A DNA stretch of 64,000 bases from Chamaelirium japonicum (lineage: Eukaryota > Streptophyta > Magnoliopsida > Liliales > Melanthiaceae). A program made the position numbers and the translations under genes. Numbering within the stretch: position 1 is the stretch's first letter; each line of letters opens with the position of its first letter. The stretch spans positions 18,767,532 through 18,831,531 of the forward strand of contig OX393549.1 in NCBI GenBank assembly GCA_947650365.1. Direction: 5' to 3'. Shown piece by piece: positions 27,101 through 39,800 of the stretch. The notes beneath the pieces were generated by a model. It saw only the letters and a list, made by a program, of their open reading frames with translations. It ran no database searches and was not told the origin of the DNA.

Positions 27101-30100
27101 CAATTCTAACCGACTTGCTACTGTGTTGAGATTATTCAGATGTTCAGTCATACGCCATTCATTGCCCATCTTCATGTTAAACAACCTCTTCATCCGAAAA
27201 ACCTTGTTGGAATTATAAGGTTTTTCTTATATCTTTGATAGGGCAACCACTAGATCTATTGTCTTCTTCTCTTTTGAGATGTTGAAGGCTATATATGTGG
27301 CAAGGGTAAGTCGCACTGTACCTAGGGTTTTCTTGTTGAGAATCCCCCCCACGTCATCGACCAACGGCTTTAGCCTCTTTGATTCTCCTCCAAGACAAAG
27401 ATAGATATCCTTATGATAAAGGTAATCATCTATTTGCATCTTCTAGAATTCAAAGTTCATGCCATTGAACTTCTCGATCCTAATCTATTCTTCTTCTGTC
27501 ATCATTGTCTCTCAAGCATAGATCTCTGATATTAGTTGTAAAGGAAAAACGACAAGAAGAATATGCAATCACGCAACTAGAATAGACATAGATTTAGCGA
27601 GATTCGGCAATGGGCCTGCACCCTCCCTTCATGATCGATTCCACTATGCTCTGAGGTGAAAATAAAAGACGATACATAGATTACAGGCCCTAACGGCTAA
27701 CTATCAATATAGACCTACAGTGAGGGTTTACATAGAACTAGAAAAGTATCGAAAATCCCCCAATTTGACTGACACCAATCAGCTTTGTTCCCCATTGGGA
27801 GACTGTCTCATTACCCTCGGGAGGCCTTCGGCAGGTCGAGGGATTACAACCCAATCTTCTAACCAAAACCATCATACTCCATCCAACATAACAAGCACAA
27901 CCAACAACTTTTCTCTTTCATTTCCACCTCTTCTTCTATGTAGACTCTTCTCTTGATCGCTCGCATATCCTTCTAAACCGCCATCTCCTTCTACCTCCTT
28001 TATTGTCACCACCAAATCCACCATGGTTTTCCTTTCGGGGTTGTGGGAAAGAGGGTGTGGTTAAGGTAATTGTCACTTAACACTTGGGTCAACTATGAAT
28101 CAAACTTTGATGTAATACTTGAGGAATTTGTGCATATCCTTTTCAACAAAGAATTGTAGTTTGAACATGTGCTTTAAATAACCTATTAATTACATTTAAT
28201 TAATTTAGTATTATATATCTTTTACTTTCTCCCCTATTTCTACTCTATAATTTTTTTGAGATATGAAAGGCAAGACATATGCAATAAAAAAGAGTTTCTT
28301 TTAGTGTAACCCATAGTTTTATGGATTAATTAGGTGTAGGTCTAGTATAATGGTATATACTTACATTATGTTCAACAAAAAGTTCCGGTTTACATCTAGT
28401 CCGTATAATGGATTTAGTTTAAGAGGTGATCATGTACAATTGTTTTAACGCATAAGAGGTATTTTTTTGATTGCTTTTAACGATATTTTTAAAAAATTCC
28501 AAATCTGCCCTTGCAAACCTCTCCCACGTGAACGCAATTTAGTTCTAGTAGCCATGCTACCAAGTTGTGCGTTTTTTTGAAAAAAATAACATGTTAAAAA
28601 CATGAGTTATTGTTGTGGCGTTTAGTACACGACTTTTTCCTGATTTTTTGAAAAAGTTACGATTCTTTGAAAAATCATGAATTTTACGTTTTAATTCCGA
28701 TTTACACATTTTAATCCCGATTAATCACATTTTAATCCCGTCATATATTGCTCAAAAAAATTATTGAAAGTTTGGAACAACTTTATATAATTTTTAAAAA
28801 CTTCTACCGTCTTTTTCCTCGACTCTTTCTCGGCTTTCCTTACTTTTTTCCTATTTATCCGGCTTCTCCCATAGTCGATTTTTTCCAAACTTCCTACTTG
28901 ATAACTTTGTATTGTAGTTTGTTGCTACAGTGATTTCATTGTAGCAGCTACAACGATTCCACTGTAGCAGCTACAGTCTACAGTGATTTTGGTTTAGTTA
29001 TTAGGTTAAGTTTAGGGTTCACTAATAGAGGTATAAAATTAGGGTTAGGGTTCACTATTTATTTTATAGAATTAGGTTTACGGTTAGGGTTCACTATTTA
29101 GGGTATAAAATTAGGTTTAGGGTTAGGGTTCACAATTTAGGTTATAGAATTAGGTTTAGGGTTAGGTTCACTATTCAGGGGAAAAATTAGGTTTAGGGTT
29201 AGGGTTTCACAACACGACAAAAACACTTCAGAATTCTGAAATGTTTTTTGTCGTGTTGTGAAACCAGTTTAACTAGATGATTAATGGAAGGGCATATGAG
29301 TCATTTTACTAGCCGTTGGATCTATTGCAATTGAAACTTTTAGCCGTGGATCTTTCTTAATAGGAAAGTTTTGTCGGGACCTATAGTTACTGAAATGTTA
29401 TTATATGGACCTAATGCAAACTGCCCCTAGTTTTATTGATATCACTCTGCTAAGTAGTGGTTTAAACTCTATCCTGATTTATATTATAATAGGTTGCAGT
29501 AGAAGTCCCATAATTTTGTCAAATGAAAATCTCCATCCTTCAACTAACCTATATGGAATGGATAGGAAGGGAGTGTGAGCTGTTTAGCTAGATATTTGCT
29601 AATGAGTTTCTTATAAGATGTATTCTTATTATATTGATAGGAATTTTCACTAAACTCTTTAGTACCCTCTTGTCACCTGTGCATGTATTTAAAGATGGAA
29701 TTATTAATCTAAAGATTCAAATGATTATCAGTTCTTATAGGGCCTTTTTCCATAACAAAATTTTCAAAATATACCCTTAACTTTTTCTACACAATTTCAC
29801 ATTTCTTAAGACAATAATGTGTTATCCTTATTTCTGACCTATATTCTCAGTCTTGTTGTTGCAACCATAGTTATCAAGTAGGAAAACGGGAAAAAAACGG
29901 CAAGGAAAAAAATCAGAAAGATACGATGAAAACAGAAAAAACGGAAAAAAAACGTGAAAATATCGAAAAAACAAAAAAAATCTTTAAAATTATACCAAGT
30001 ATGTATAAATGTCATTTTCCAACATTAAGTAATCAAAAGTTCAAAACATATAGCATATGCGTTTATTAAGCACGAACAAAATAAAATCCGAACCCAATTT

Positions 30101-33100
30101 AAATCCGGACCAAACCCGACGTGTTTTATACGCGTTTTCCTGTTTTAAATGCGTACGGATGTTTTTTTCAAAAAAATGATTTTTTTTTCTATTTGCTACG
30201 ACTGCGGATTGATACGCGTTTTATACGCGTTTTTTTTTAAAAAAAGCCCGATTTGGTAACTATGGTTGCAACCATGAATCAAACTTAAAACTTGGGTCAA
30301 CTATGAATCAAACTAAGCTGCAAAATTTGTGTTGCACCGGAAAAGAGGGTGTGGTTAAGTCAAATGTTGCTTAACACTTGAGTCAACTCTGAATCAAACT
30401 TAGCTGCAAAATTTGAGAGCTTATTGTGATGAAACTTTCAGTAATAGAGAAAATTTTGGAAATGATATAAAAATATCATATTTTGGGTGGAACTATTTGA
30501 AATAGGAGTTATTTTTTAAGGTGTAATGCAAAACATCCTTTTAGTAATTAGATATTTATATAATGAGCAAAATCACAAGAATCAGTTGTGATCCAATATT
30601 TCCAGCTTCAAGGTTGGGTGTAAAGGAGCTGCTACCTGCTTATCTTGGCATGGCCCTCAGTCCCGAAGACATCCTCACTGGTGTGAGCTTCGCTTCGGGT
30701 GGGACAGGATACGACCCCCTGACCTCTAAGGTTTTGGTATGTTTCTTCACATCACCATGTTAAATTCTTATTTTGTTTGTTTAAATCTTGTTTTCTAGTT
30801 AAAAATCGCGTGTTTGTTATATTTTATTTCAGTCGGTCATACCGATGATGGATCAACTGAATCTATTCAGAGAGTACAAAGAGAAACTGATCACTATCGT
30901 AGGCATCGACGGAGCAGCCACCATTGTTTCTCGAAGTCTTTACCTAGTGTGCGCCGGGTCCAACGATGTAGCCAACACTTATTTCACATCAGATTTGAGG
31001 AGTCCATATTATGATATCCCATCCTATGTGGACTTGATTGCCACTTTTGCTTCTAACTTCCTTCAGGTAAATTCTATCTTTCATTTTTTTTTTCCCTAAT
31101 GCTCCTCCAATTCATTGCAGCAACATAAAGCAAAGGCTGGTCCCTTTATGTGTTTAATCCTTATACAACATTCTTATACAATCTTTGTTTAGTTGATACT
31201 CATAGTTTATCTCTGATTTTAAAATTTTTGAATATTGATGCTTTACACTTTAGAGTAAACAGAGATGATCAATAAGACTTTTATTTAAGTTGCTTTTTAC
31301 AGGTGAGTATTTAATCCATACACCTACTAAACTGGTAATATCAAGTGTTATTAACTTAGCTTTCATGGTACCTGTGATTTTGAATTGTTATCAAAAATCC
31401 CCATAGAAAATGACAGTTCAGGGGAGAAAGATAGACCTTCAAAAATCTTAAAACATAAGAGCAGAGCTTCATTATCCCACCATAAACAAGGTTTAGACCT
31501 TCAAGTCAAAGCTTCCAAAAAAGGAGACACTTCAAGAGGTAAGGCAAGGGAGGCAGGCAAGCGCGACTCGACTCCTCAAGACCCAACTAGGGGTGTGCAT
31601 TGGTTCGAAACCGACCTATTTGGACAAAACCCAAACCGATCTAACCTTGATCGGTTTTGAGGATTTTCAATCCGATCCAAAACGAACTAAGATTGAAATC
31701 CAATCCAATCCAATTAAAGTCAGTTTGGATTGGATTGGATGGTCGGTTTAGGCTTTAGACCATGTCCTTATTGGGCTTTTTTGCCCCTTCTATTAGGACC
31801 TAGTTCAAACTTAAAAAATAATAATTGTTATCAAATCATTAGGCCTAAATAAGATTTTCAATTGATTTTGAGTCATCCTACAGTATTGCAAAGGTTGTTG
31901 GTAGCTAGGGTATATGAGGACATATGGTATATTTAATAAAATATTATATGTATATACATATGTTGGTTCGGTTTGGTTTTGGTCGGTTTTAAATTTACAA
32001 ATTCGTCAACCGATCCAATCATGCCGGTTTTTTAAAAACCCAATCCGTTCCAATCCATTGAGTGTGTCGAAACCAATTAAAATTGGTTGGTTTGGTTTGG
32101 TCGGTATGATCGATTTGGTTTGGATTGTGCACCCCCCTAGACCCAACCATCACCATCCTAGAGTTGCCTGAGCGATGAACAAGAGGATATAAAAGGAGGA
32201 AAGGTACCTTGACGATGGCCAAAGCTCATCTTGCGACTCACCAGCAAACTATGACTCGGAAGTGAACTAGCTTGGATCAAAGGTCGAGGTGCGTCAACCG
32301 ATCCAATCATGCCGGTTTTTTAAAAACCCAATCCGTTCCAATCCATTGAGTGTGTCGAAACCAATTAAAATTGGTTGGTTTGGTTTGGTCGGTATGATCG
32401 ATTTGGTTTGGATTCTGCACACCCCTAGACCCAACCATCACCATCCTAGAGTTGCCTGAGCGATGAACAAGAGGATATAAAAGGAGGAAAGGTACCTTGA
32501 CGATGGCCAAAGCTCATCTTGCGACTCACCAGCAAACTATGACTCAGAAGTGAACTAGCTTGGATCAAAGGTCGAGGTGCGTTAACCGATCCAATCAGGC
32601 CGGTTTTTTAAAAACCCAATCCGTTCCAATCCATTGAGTGTGTCGAAACCAATTAAAATTGGTTGGTTTGGTTTGGTCGGTATGATCGATTTGGTTTGGA
32701 TTCTGCACCCCCCTAGACCCAACCATCACCATCCTAGAGTTGCCTGAGCGATGAACAAGAGGATATAAAAGGAGGAAAGGTACCTTGACGATGGCCAAAG
32801 CTCATCTTGCGACTCACCAGCAAACTATGACTTGGAAGTGAACTAGCTTGGATCAAAGGTCGAGGTGCGTTAACCGATCCAATCAGGCCGGTTTTTTAAA
32901 AACCCAATCCGTTCCAATCCATTGAGTGTGTCGAAACCAATTAAAATTGGTTGGTTTGGTTTGGTCGGTATGATCGATTTGGTTTGGATTCTGCACCCCC
33001 CTAGACCCAACCATCACCATCCTAGAGTTGCCTGAGCGACGAACAAGAGGATATAAAAGGAGGAAAGGTACCTTGACGATGGCCAAAGCTCATCTTGCAA

Positions 33101-33804
33101 CTCACCAGCAAACTATGACTCGGAAGTGAACTAGCTTGGATCAAAGGTCGAGGTGCGTTAACCGATCCAATCATGCCGGTTTTTTAAAAACCCAATCCGT
33201 TTCAATCCATTGAGTGTGTCGAAACCAATTAAAATTGGTTGGTTTGGTTTGGTCGGTATGATCGATTTGGTTTGGATTCTGCACCCCCCTAGACCCAACC
33301 ATCACCATCCTAGAGTTGCCTGAGCGACGAACAAGAGGATATAAAAGAAGGAAAGGTACCTTGACGATGGCCAAAGCTCATCTTGCGACTCACCAGCAAA
33401 CTATGACTCGGAAGTGAACTAGCTTGGATCAAAGGTCGAGGTGTGGCCAACCTTTCCAAACACTCAACCTACCAGAAGGCACTACACAGAAAATTGATTA
33501 CTCAGCAGAGCCTGCAATCCAAGTGGGAGCTATGTGTGTGAAGTATAATCAGACGGCTCTTTTCTTCCATCCATGGTCCAAATGCCTCACTCAGCATATG
33601 CAGTGAAATCCCCACGCATCAAATTTTTTTCCATGAAAACACACCGCATGGAAAACAAGTGTCATGTAATGTCAGACTTTTCTCTTCTAGCTTTCATTAT
33701 AAAAGAGAGGCTAGGGGCACAAAGGAGAGGGTTGATCATTTGCACACTTTGATGTAAGAGCATATTATCATTCTAGAAAGAATAACAAAACTCACACTCC
33801 CCTG

Positions 33805-33853
<49 letters not shown>

Positions 33854-36800
33854 AAGAATAGGAAGAATAATCTGAGGGCACCACTCTAGGGGGTCTCGGA
33901 TCTTCTTATGATTCGAATCAAAGCTAAACGGTGTTTGTCGGGTGCCTAAACTCTAAGTAGTCAAAGCCCTCGATACATCACCCAACTCTCGACTCACCCA
34001 CCTGAGACAATAAAGTAGAGTTTCGGGTCGCTACTTCCAAGGAAGGTGCCGACTTTGGTTGTAGATGTAGTCTTCCCAAAAAGCTACCCCACAATTTAGC
34101 ACCCACTGTGGGGCCCCTCAAACAGAAGGTATCACTCTCACGATCAGGGTTTTAAATCTCAGTCGATACCGTTACGTACCTGTTTTGGCCTGTTCGAGAG
34201 CTGTATTGCATCCGATCCCGATACCTAGCCCGTACCGGCCAGTACCGGTCCATATCGGCCGGTACTGACAGGTTAAATTTTTTTTTTCCTCAACCAGTAT
34301 CGGTCCATATCAGCCAGTACCGATACGTACCGGTTCGGTGCCGACCGATACCGCGACCAATACCATGATTTTAAACCTTGCCACAACCCATAAGGAAGAA
34401 GTCATCGAGGCCACAAGCAATGAGGCCACGTGTATGTGTCCTTGTTGTGACGACCAAGATCCAATAGCCAAGAGCCAAGACTCATGAGGCTGGGCTGCCA
34501 AGATGGATGAGGTAAGCTGAGGTGAGGTGAGGTGCACCAGGCCACGAGTTAGCCTCCACATCGCCTAGAGAGAAGTAGATTATGAACTACTTATATAATT
34601 TCCCTCTCAAACATATAAGATGCGTTTTAAAATCGTGCGCCGCTACGGATTTCGTAAGAACTTAGTAGTTAAGCGTGCTCGGGCGAGAGTAGTACCAGGA
34701 TGGGTGACCCCCTGGGAAGTCCTCGTACGGGCACGAGCAAAGCAAACAAAATCTTGTGTGTTTAGGGTGGATGTTACAAAATGGTATCAGAGTCAGTTCT
34801 CCTCGCAGGGGGGGTCTAACCCTCTACACGAGGACGTGTAGCCCTGAGGGGGGTGGATTCTGATGACCAAGATCTAATAGCCAAGACTCCTGAGGCTGGG
34901 ATGACAAGATGGAAGAGGTGAGGTGAGGTGCACAAGGCCACGAGTTAGCCCCCACATTGTCTGGAGAGAAGGAGATCCTGAGCTACTTATATAATTTCCC
35001 CTCCCAAACATATAAGACGTGTTTTAAAACCGTGCGACGCTACAAATTTCGTAAGAACTCTATAGTTAAGCGTGCTCGGGCGAGAGTAGTACCAGGATGG
35101 GTGACCCCCTTGGAAGTTCTCGTACGGGCACGGACAAAGCGGATAAATTTTTGTGTGTTTGGGACGGATGTTACACTTATTTTTTGAAAATATCGTGTTG
35201 GCGTATTCGTGTCGTGTATTTTCCTGCTATTAGAAACCTGGGCGGAACAGACCACAGAGGCGAAGGACCAAGATTCTCCTTTCTTTTGCATGGAAATGGA
35301 GCAAGGAAATTAATAAGTGCGTGGAAATGAGATTTCCTGATCCATTTCCGGTGTTCTTTTGCGATGAAATCTTGTTTCCCTGAAATTTTCCTGCTATTAG
35401 GGAAATGAGTTTCTGCCCAAAACCTGCAGAAAATCGATTTTCCTTCTTCTTCTTCTTTTTCAAAACCCTAATCCAGTATGCGATTTTTGCCCGAGCTCCA
35501 GCCGACCTCATCGACCTCCCACGAACCTCCTGACCTCCAGCGACCTTCCGACGGACCTCCTCGACCTCCGGCGAATCTCCTCAACCATGGCAGACCTTCA
35601 AGCGGACCTCATCGACCTTCAGTGAACCTCCTCAACCTCCAGCGATCTTCCGCCGATCTTCCGGCAGACCTCCTCGACCTTCGGCGACGATGATCGGCCA
35701 CTCGATCTTAGTCGATTGCCACAATCCATTTCCCTATTCAGAAGAACGGTAGAAATTTTGTGGTGTGAAAACAATTTCTGTAGAAATTATTTCTTTTGTT
35801 TTTTTTTCCCTGGAAACTAAAAAAACAGACCCTAAGGGAGAGATTTCTATATACTGATCTGACCGAGGAGTCCCGGTTGTCCCATTTACAAAAAATAGAA
35901 TCAGGAAAGGGTGACGAGGAGTTTAGAGTAGTCAAAAGAAGGAAAGAAAAGCTGGAAGTAAACAAGGGGCAATGTCTGAGAAATTTAGTAGACCAGAACG
36001 TCGAGTTTGAAGAAAAAAATATCTGGAAGATCACAGTATAGTTGGGTTCTATGGAAAACAGGGCAGGCAAGGAAGAGACTGGAGGAAAAAAAAAAAAGGG
36101 TTATTTTGACTTTTCCACCCAAATTTTGCCATGAATTAGACTTTACCCCCATATTCTCATTAATTAGACTTTACCCTCCAAAACTAACTGTTCCGTCAGC
36201 TCTCCCCCCCAAAACTTTTTTTCTTTCCGTCAGCTCACCCTTCCCCTTAGAAGGTAAGGTAACAGAACAGTTAGTTTGGGGGGGGGGGGTAAAGTCTAAT
36301 TAATGAAAACTTGGGGAGTAAAGTCTAATTCAAGGCTCAATTTGGGGGGCAAAGTCAAAATAACCCAAAAAAAATCTAAAAGCCCCTTTATAGGATATCA
36401 AATTCACTGAACGTAGAAAATTACAGTTTTTTTTTACAAATGCTATGAACCCAAGGAACCCTTCAAGAATCTTCATTTCTGTGTCTGTAATTACATTTTT
36501 TTTTTCTTCTTGGTACATTTCAGAAGGGGACACAAACGAGCCTCCGGGAGGCGCCATATGTCGGCGCTGCATAAGAAACCACCAGTAGGTGGGAAAAGAC
36601 GATCGTCGTCCGACGAGATATAGACAACAGTGCTACAACTGGCACACCTACATAGACCTCCACTAGACGGTGGCACATAGATCACACCAAAGGGGAGGGC
36701 GCCTCCACCGGCGTCACATACATCCCGGCCCATCGGCCACCAACCCAAGAGACACGGGCTAAAACAACAAACAAAAAGATACAAACCAAAATTGACGACC

Positions 36801-39800
36801 CATCGTCATCTCCAGCAAATCGGCTCCTTTAGATATTACCTAACTTGTGGCTTTTTTTTTTTGTTCAGCAATTGTCTCAACTTGGGGCACGAATAATTGG
36901 GTTCGTGGGGCTTCCGCCTCTTGGGTGCTTACCATCGCAAAGGACTCTCGCCGGAGGGATTCAGAGGGATTGTGACCCAACACGTAATCAAGCGGCATTG
37001 CTGTTTAATTCGAAGATGAGATTGGAAATAGAGAAGCTTACAAGAAAACTCCATGGCACAAAGATTGTCTTCCTTGATATCTACTCAACATTGCTTGATC
37101 TTATTCATCAGCCCTCCGATTATGGTAATTCGATCCTTTCCATTTTTCATTTCGTTTTCATCGGCACTTTTTCTAGGAACCAAAACCATACTAAATAGTA
37201 ATTGTGTTCCAGACAAATATTCACATTTCTCAGCACAAACTATTCGACCAGACCCAACCAAACTTGACCAAGTTGATGCCTGCATGAATTTTTTTTGGGT
37301 TATTTTGACTTTACCCCCCAAATTTTGCCTTGAATTAGACTTTACCCCCCATAATTTCATTAATTAGACTTTACCCCCCAAAACTAACTGCTCCGTCAGC
37401 TCACCATCTAAGAGAAAAGGTGAGCTGACGGAAAGAAATAAAGTTTTGGGGGGTGGGCTGACGGAATAGTTAGTTTTGGGGGGTAAAGTCTAATTAATGA
37501 AAATATGGGGGGTAAAGTCTAATTCAAGGTAAAATTTGGGGGGCAAAGTCAAAATAACCCATTTTTTTTTGGGAAATTTTATTCATATCCCATAAATCTG
37601 TAATTAGCCCCCATTTCCAACAAACTTGAACACACCTCAAATTTTTTTTTCATACCCCATTCCTATCCCAAAAATACCCTTCCCCCTTACACCACACCTT
37701 CAATACACCCCAGTAAAATGGCCCGCCCCAACTTGATTATATCCCAATCAAACACATACCCCCTTAAATATACCCCAATTGTATGCACTCTTGAATACAC
37801 CCCACTCTTAAATAAACCCCATGCAGTTGGCTGATACTTGAAGGCACAAGTAGAGCTGCAACTTGGGTGGGCCAACCTGAACCCAACCCGAGTCCAACCC
37901 GAACCCAACCCAAATTTGGACGGGCTAATCCGAGCCCAACCCGAATTATTTCTCCTCGACTTGACAGGACCCAACACGAAATTAGCGGGCCTGGGACAAG
38001 GCTAAACGGGTTCGGGTTGTAAACGGGTCGACACGATAGACCCGTTTAATAAACGGGTCGGGTCCGGGTTTAGGGTCTAGACACGGTAGACCCGGGAAGA
38101 CCCGTTTAGTATTCAACGGGTCAGGTCTACCAGCAATCCAATACTATAATATATAATACCAGTGGGTCTTTCGGGTTAGGTCGGGTCAAGTCGGATTGGG
38201 TCGGATCGGGTCAACTGAGTAGATCCTGGTGGTAAACGGGTCTTACCGGGTCTTATCGTGTCTACCTATTTATTAGCGAGTCGGGTACGGGTTTAGGATC
38301 TAGACACGATTAGTTAAACGGGTTGGGTCCGGGTCTAGGGTTTTTGGACACGACACGAAACTAGACACGACACGAACCCGACACGACACGACTCATTGCC
38401 ACCCCTAGCTGCAACTTGGGTGGGCCAACCCGAACCCAACCCGACTTTGGGCGGGTTAACCCGAACCCACCCCCGCACAACCCGGCCAACCTGACGGGTT
38501 GGGCTTGGGCTAAGTTTAAACAAACATTGGGTTGGGTTGGGGGTACAAAAGACGCTGAGCAGGGGCTTTGGGGTTTGGGGTACAAAAAAAAGGGCATTGT
38601 TGGTATTAAAGGATTGTTGAGTAAGTTATTGAGAAACGCTAGGGATACGGGGGCTAATTACAGATTTTTGGGGTATGAATAAAATTTCCCTTTTTTTTTT
38701 AGGTAACTGTTGAGAAAACGTTATTGTATTATTCATTTACCCTCCTATATATAGGCATAATTGGAGGTTGGGATAGAGACGGGGAAATCTCCTATCCCAT
38801 GAATCTAGGGGTATTTATCCGGTGGGCATCCATATCCGATGCAACCACCGTTTCATAACACTCCCCCTTGGATGACCACCATTTATCATTGATTGCCTCA
38901 TTAAAACCTTTGATGGAAAAACCCAGTGGGAAAAATCCTATCACAGGAAAAAGAGTACAATCTTAGTTCTTCAGGAACTATGGTGGGTGCGCATAATGCT
39001 GCCTCGTTAAAACCTTTGATGGGAAAACCCTGTGGGAAAAACCCTACCAAAGGAAAAAGAGTACAACGCGCATAAATTTGCATCTTCAGGATGCCCTCCG
39101 CCTAACTATTACATTATCACTATTACATCTCTCCCCCTGATTATATCTCCTCCTTATTACATTATTACATCTCTCCCCCTGATTATATCTCCTCCTTATT
39201 ACATCAATTTGTTTGGTGATTGAGCCGTCGCAGTCCGATGCCGTACACCATCTTCTGGAAAGTAGACTTGGGCAAAGCTTTGGTGAAAAGATCCGCAAGA
39301 TTGTCGCTTGACCGTACTTGCTTGACTTCAATCTCCCTTTTCTTCTGAAGTTCGTGGGTGTAGAAAAACTTTGGTAAGATGTGCTTTGTTCGATCTCCCT
39401 TGATGAAGCCAGCTTGAATTTGAGCAATACATGCGGCATTATCTTCGTGGATAACTGTCGGCTCTTTGGTAACTGAAGCCAACTGGCAACTGCTTCTGAT
39501 GTGCTGCACAAGTGACCTCAACCATACGCATTCTCTACTTGCTTCATGCAGGGCTAATATTTCAGCATGGTTCGATGATGTAGCCACAAGTGTTTGTTTG
39601 GTCGATCTCCAAGAAATAGCTGCATTGTTATTCAAAAATACATACCCTGTTTGGGATCGACCCTTATGGGGGTCAGAGAGAAAACCTGAATCTGCATAAC
39701 CAATCAAGTGAGGAGTACCACAAGAATAAAATAATCCCATATCAGTGGTTCCTCGCAAATATCTAAATATTTGCTTTATTCCATTCCAATGCCTAAGAGT

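Larger units (their letters stand above)
34446..35175 (+). mobile_element. Cassandra-type TRIM with 5S-like LTRs
   Basis: Two LTRs (34446-34778, 333 bp; 34859-35175, 317 bp) each contain a domain closely resembling the 3' two-thirds of plant 5S rRNA, including AGTTAAGCGTGCT (A box) and GGATGGGTGACC (C box). After the left LTR comes TGGTATCAGAGTC (34782-34794), the Met-tRNA primer site. A purine tract (about 34846-34857) precedes the right LTR. CTTGT and CTTAT flank the element. Cassandra elements are known for exactly this arrangement. It is non-coding, and in intron 3 on the same strand as gene B. Confidence 0.92.

Noticed and set aside
29005-29204. True chromosome end or telomere
   Set aside because: The heptamers are interspersed with other sequence over only 200 bp and lie inside an intron.
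32019-33374. Five repeated 67-residue minus-strand frames, possibly a small gene family
   Set aside because: Their conservation equals that of the surrounding 288-bp units on both sides, and the frames cross a MITE end. This is array identity, not coding constraint.
32004-33443. CRISPR-like regular repeats
   Set aside because: Units are contiguous 288-bp copies without spacers, in a plant nuclear intron.
34619-35135. Two 5S rRNA genes
   Set aside because: The 5' third diverges, spacing does not match a 5S array, and both copies lie inside LTRs with a primer site between them.
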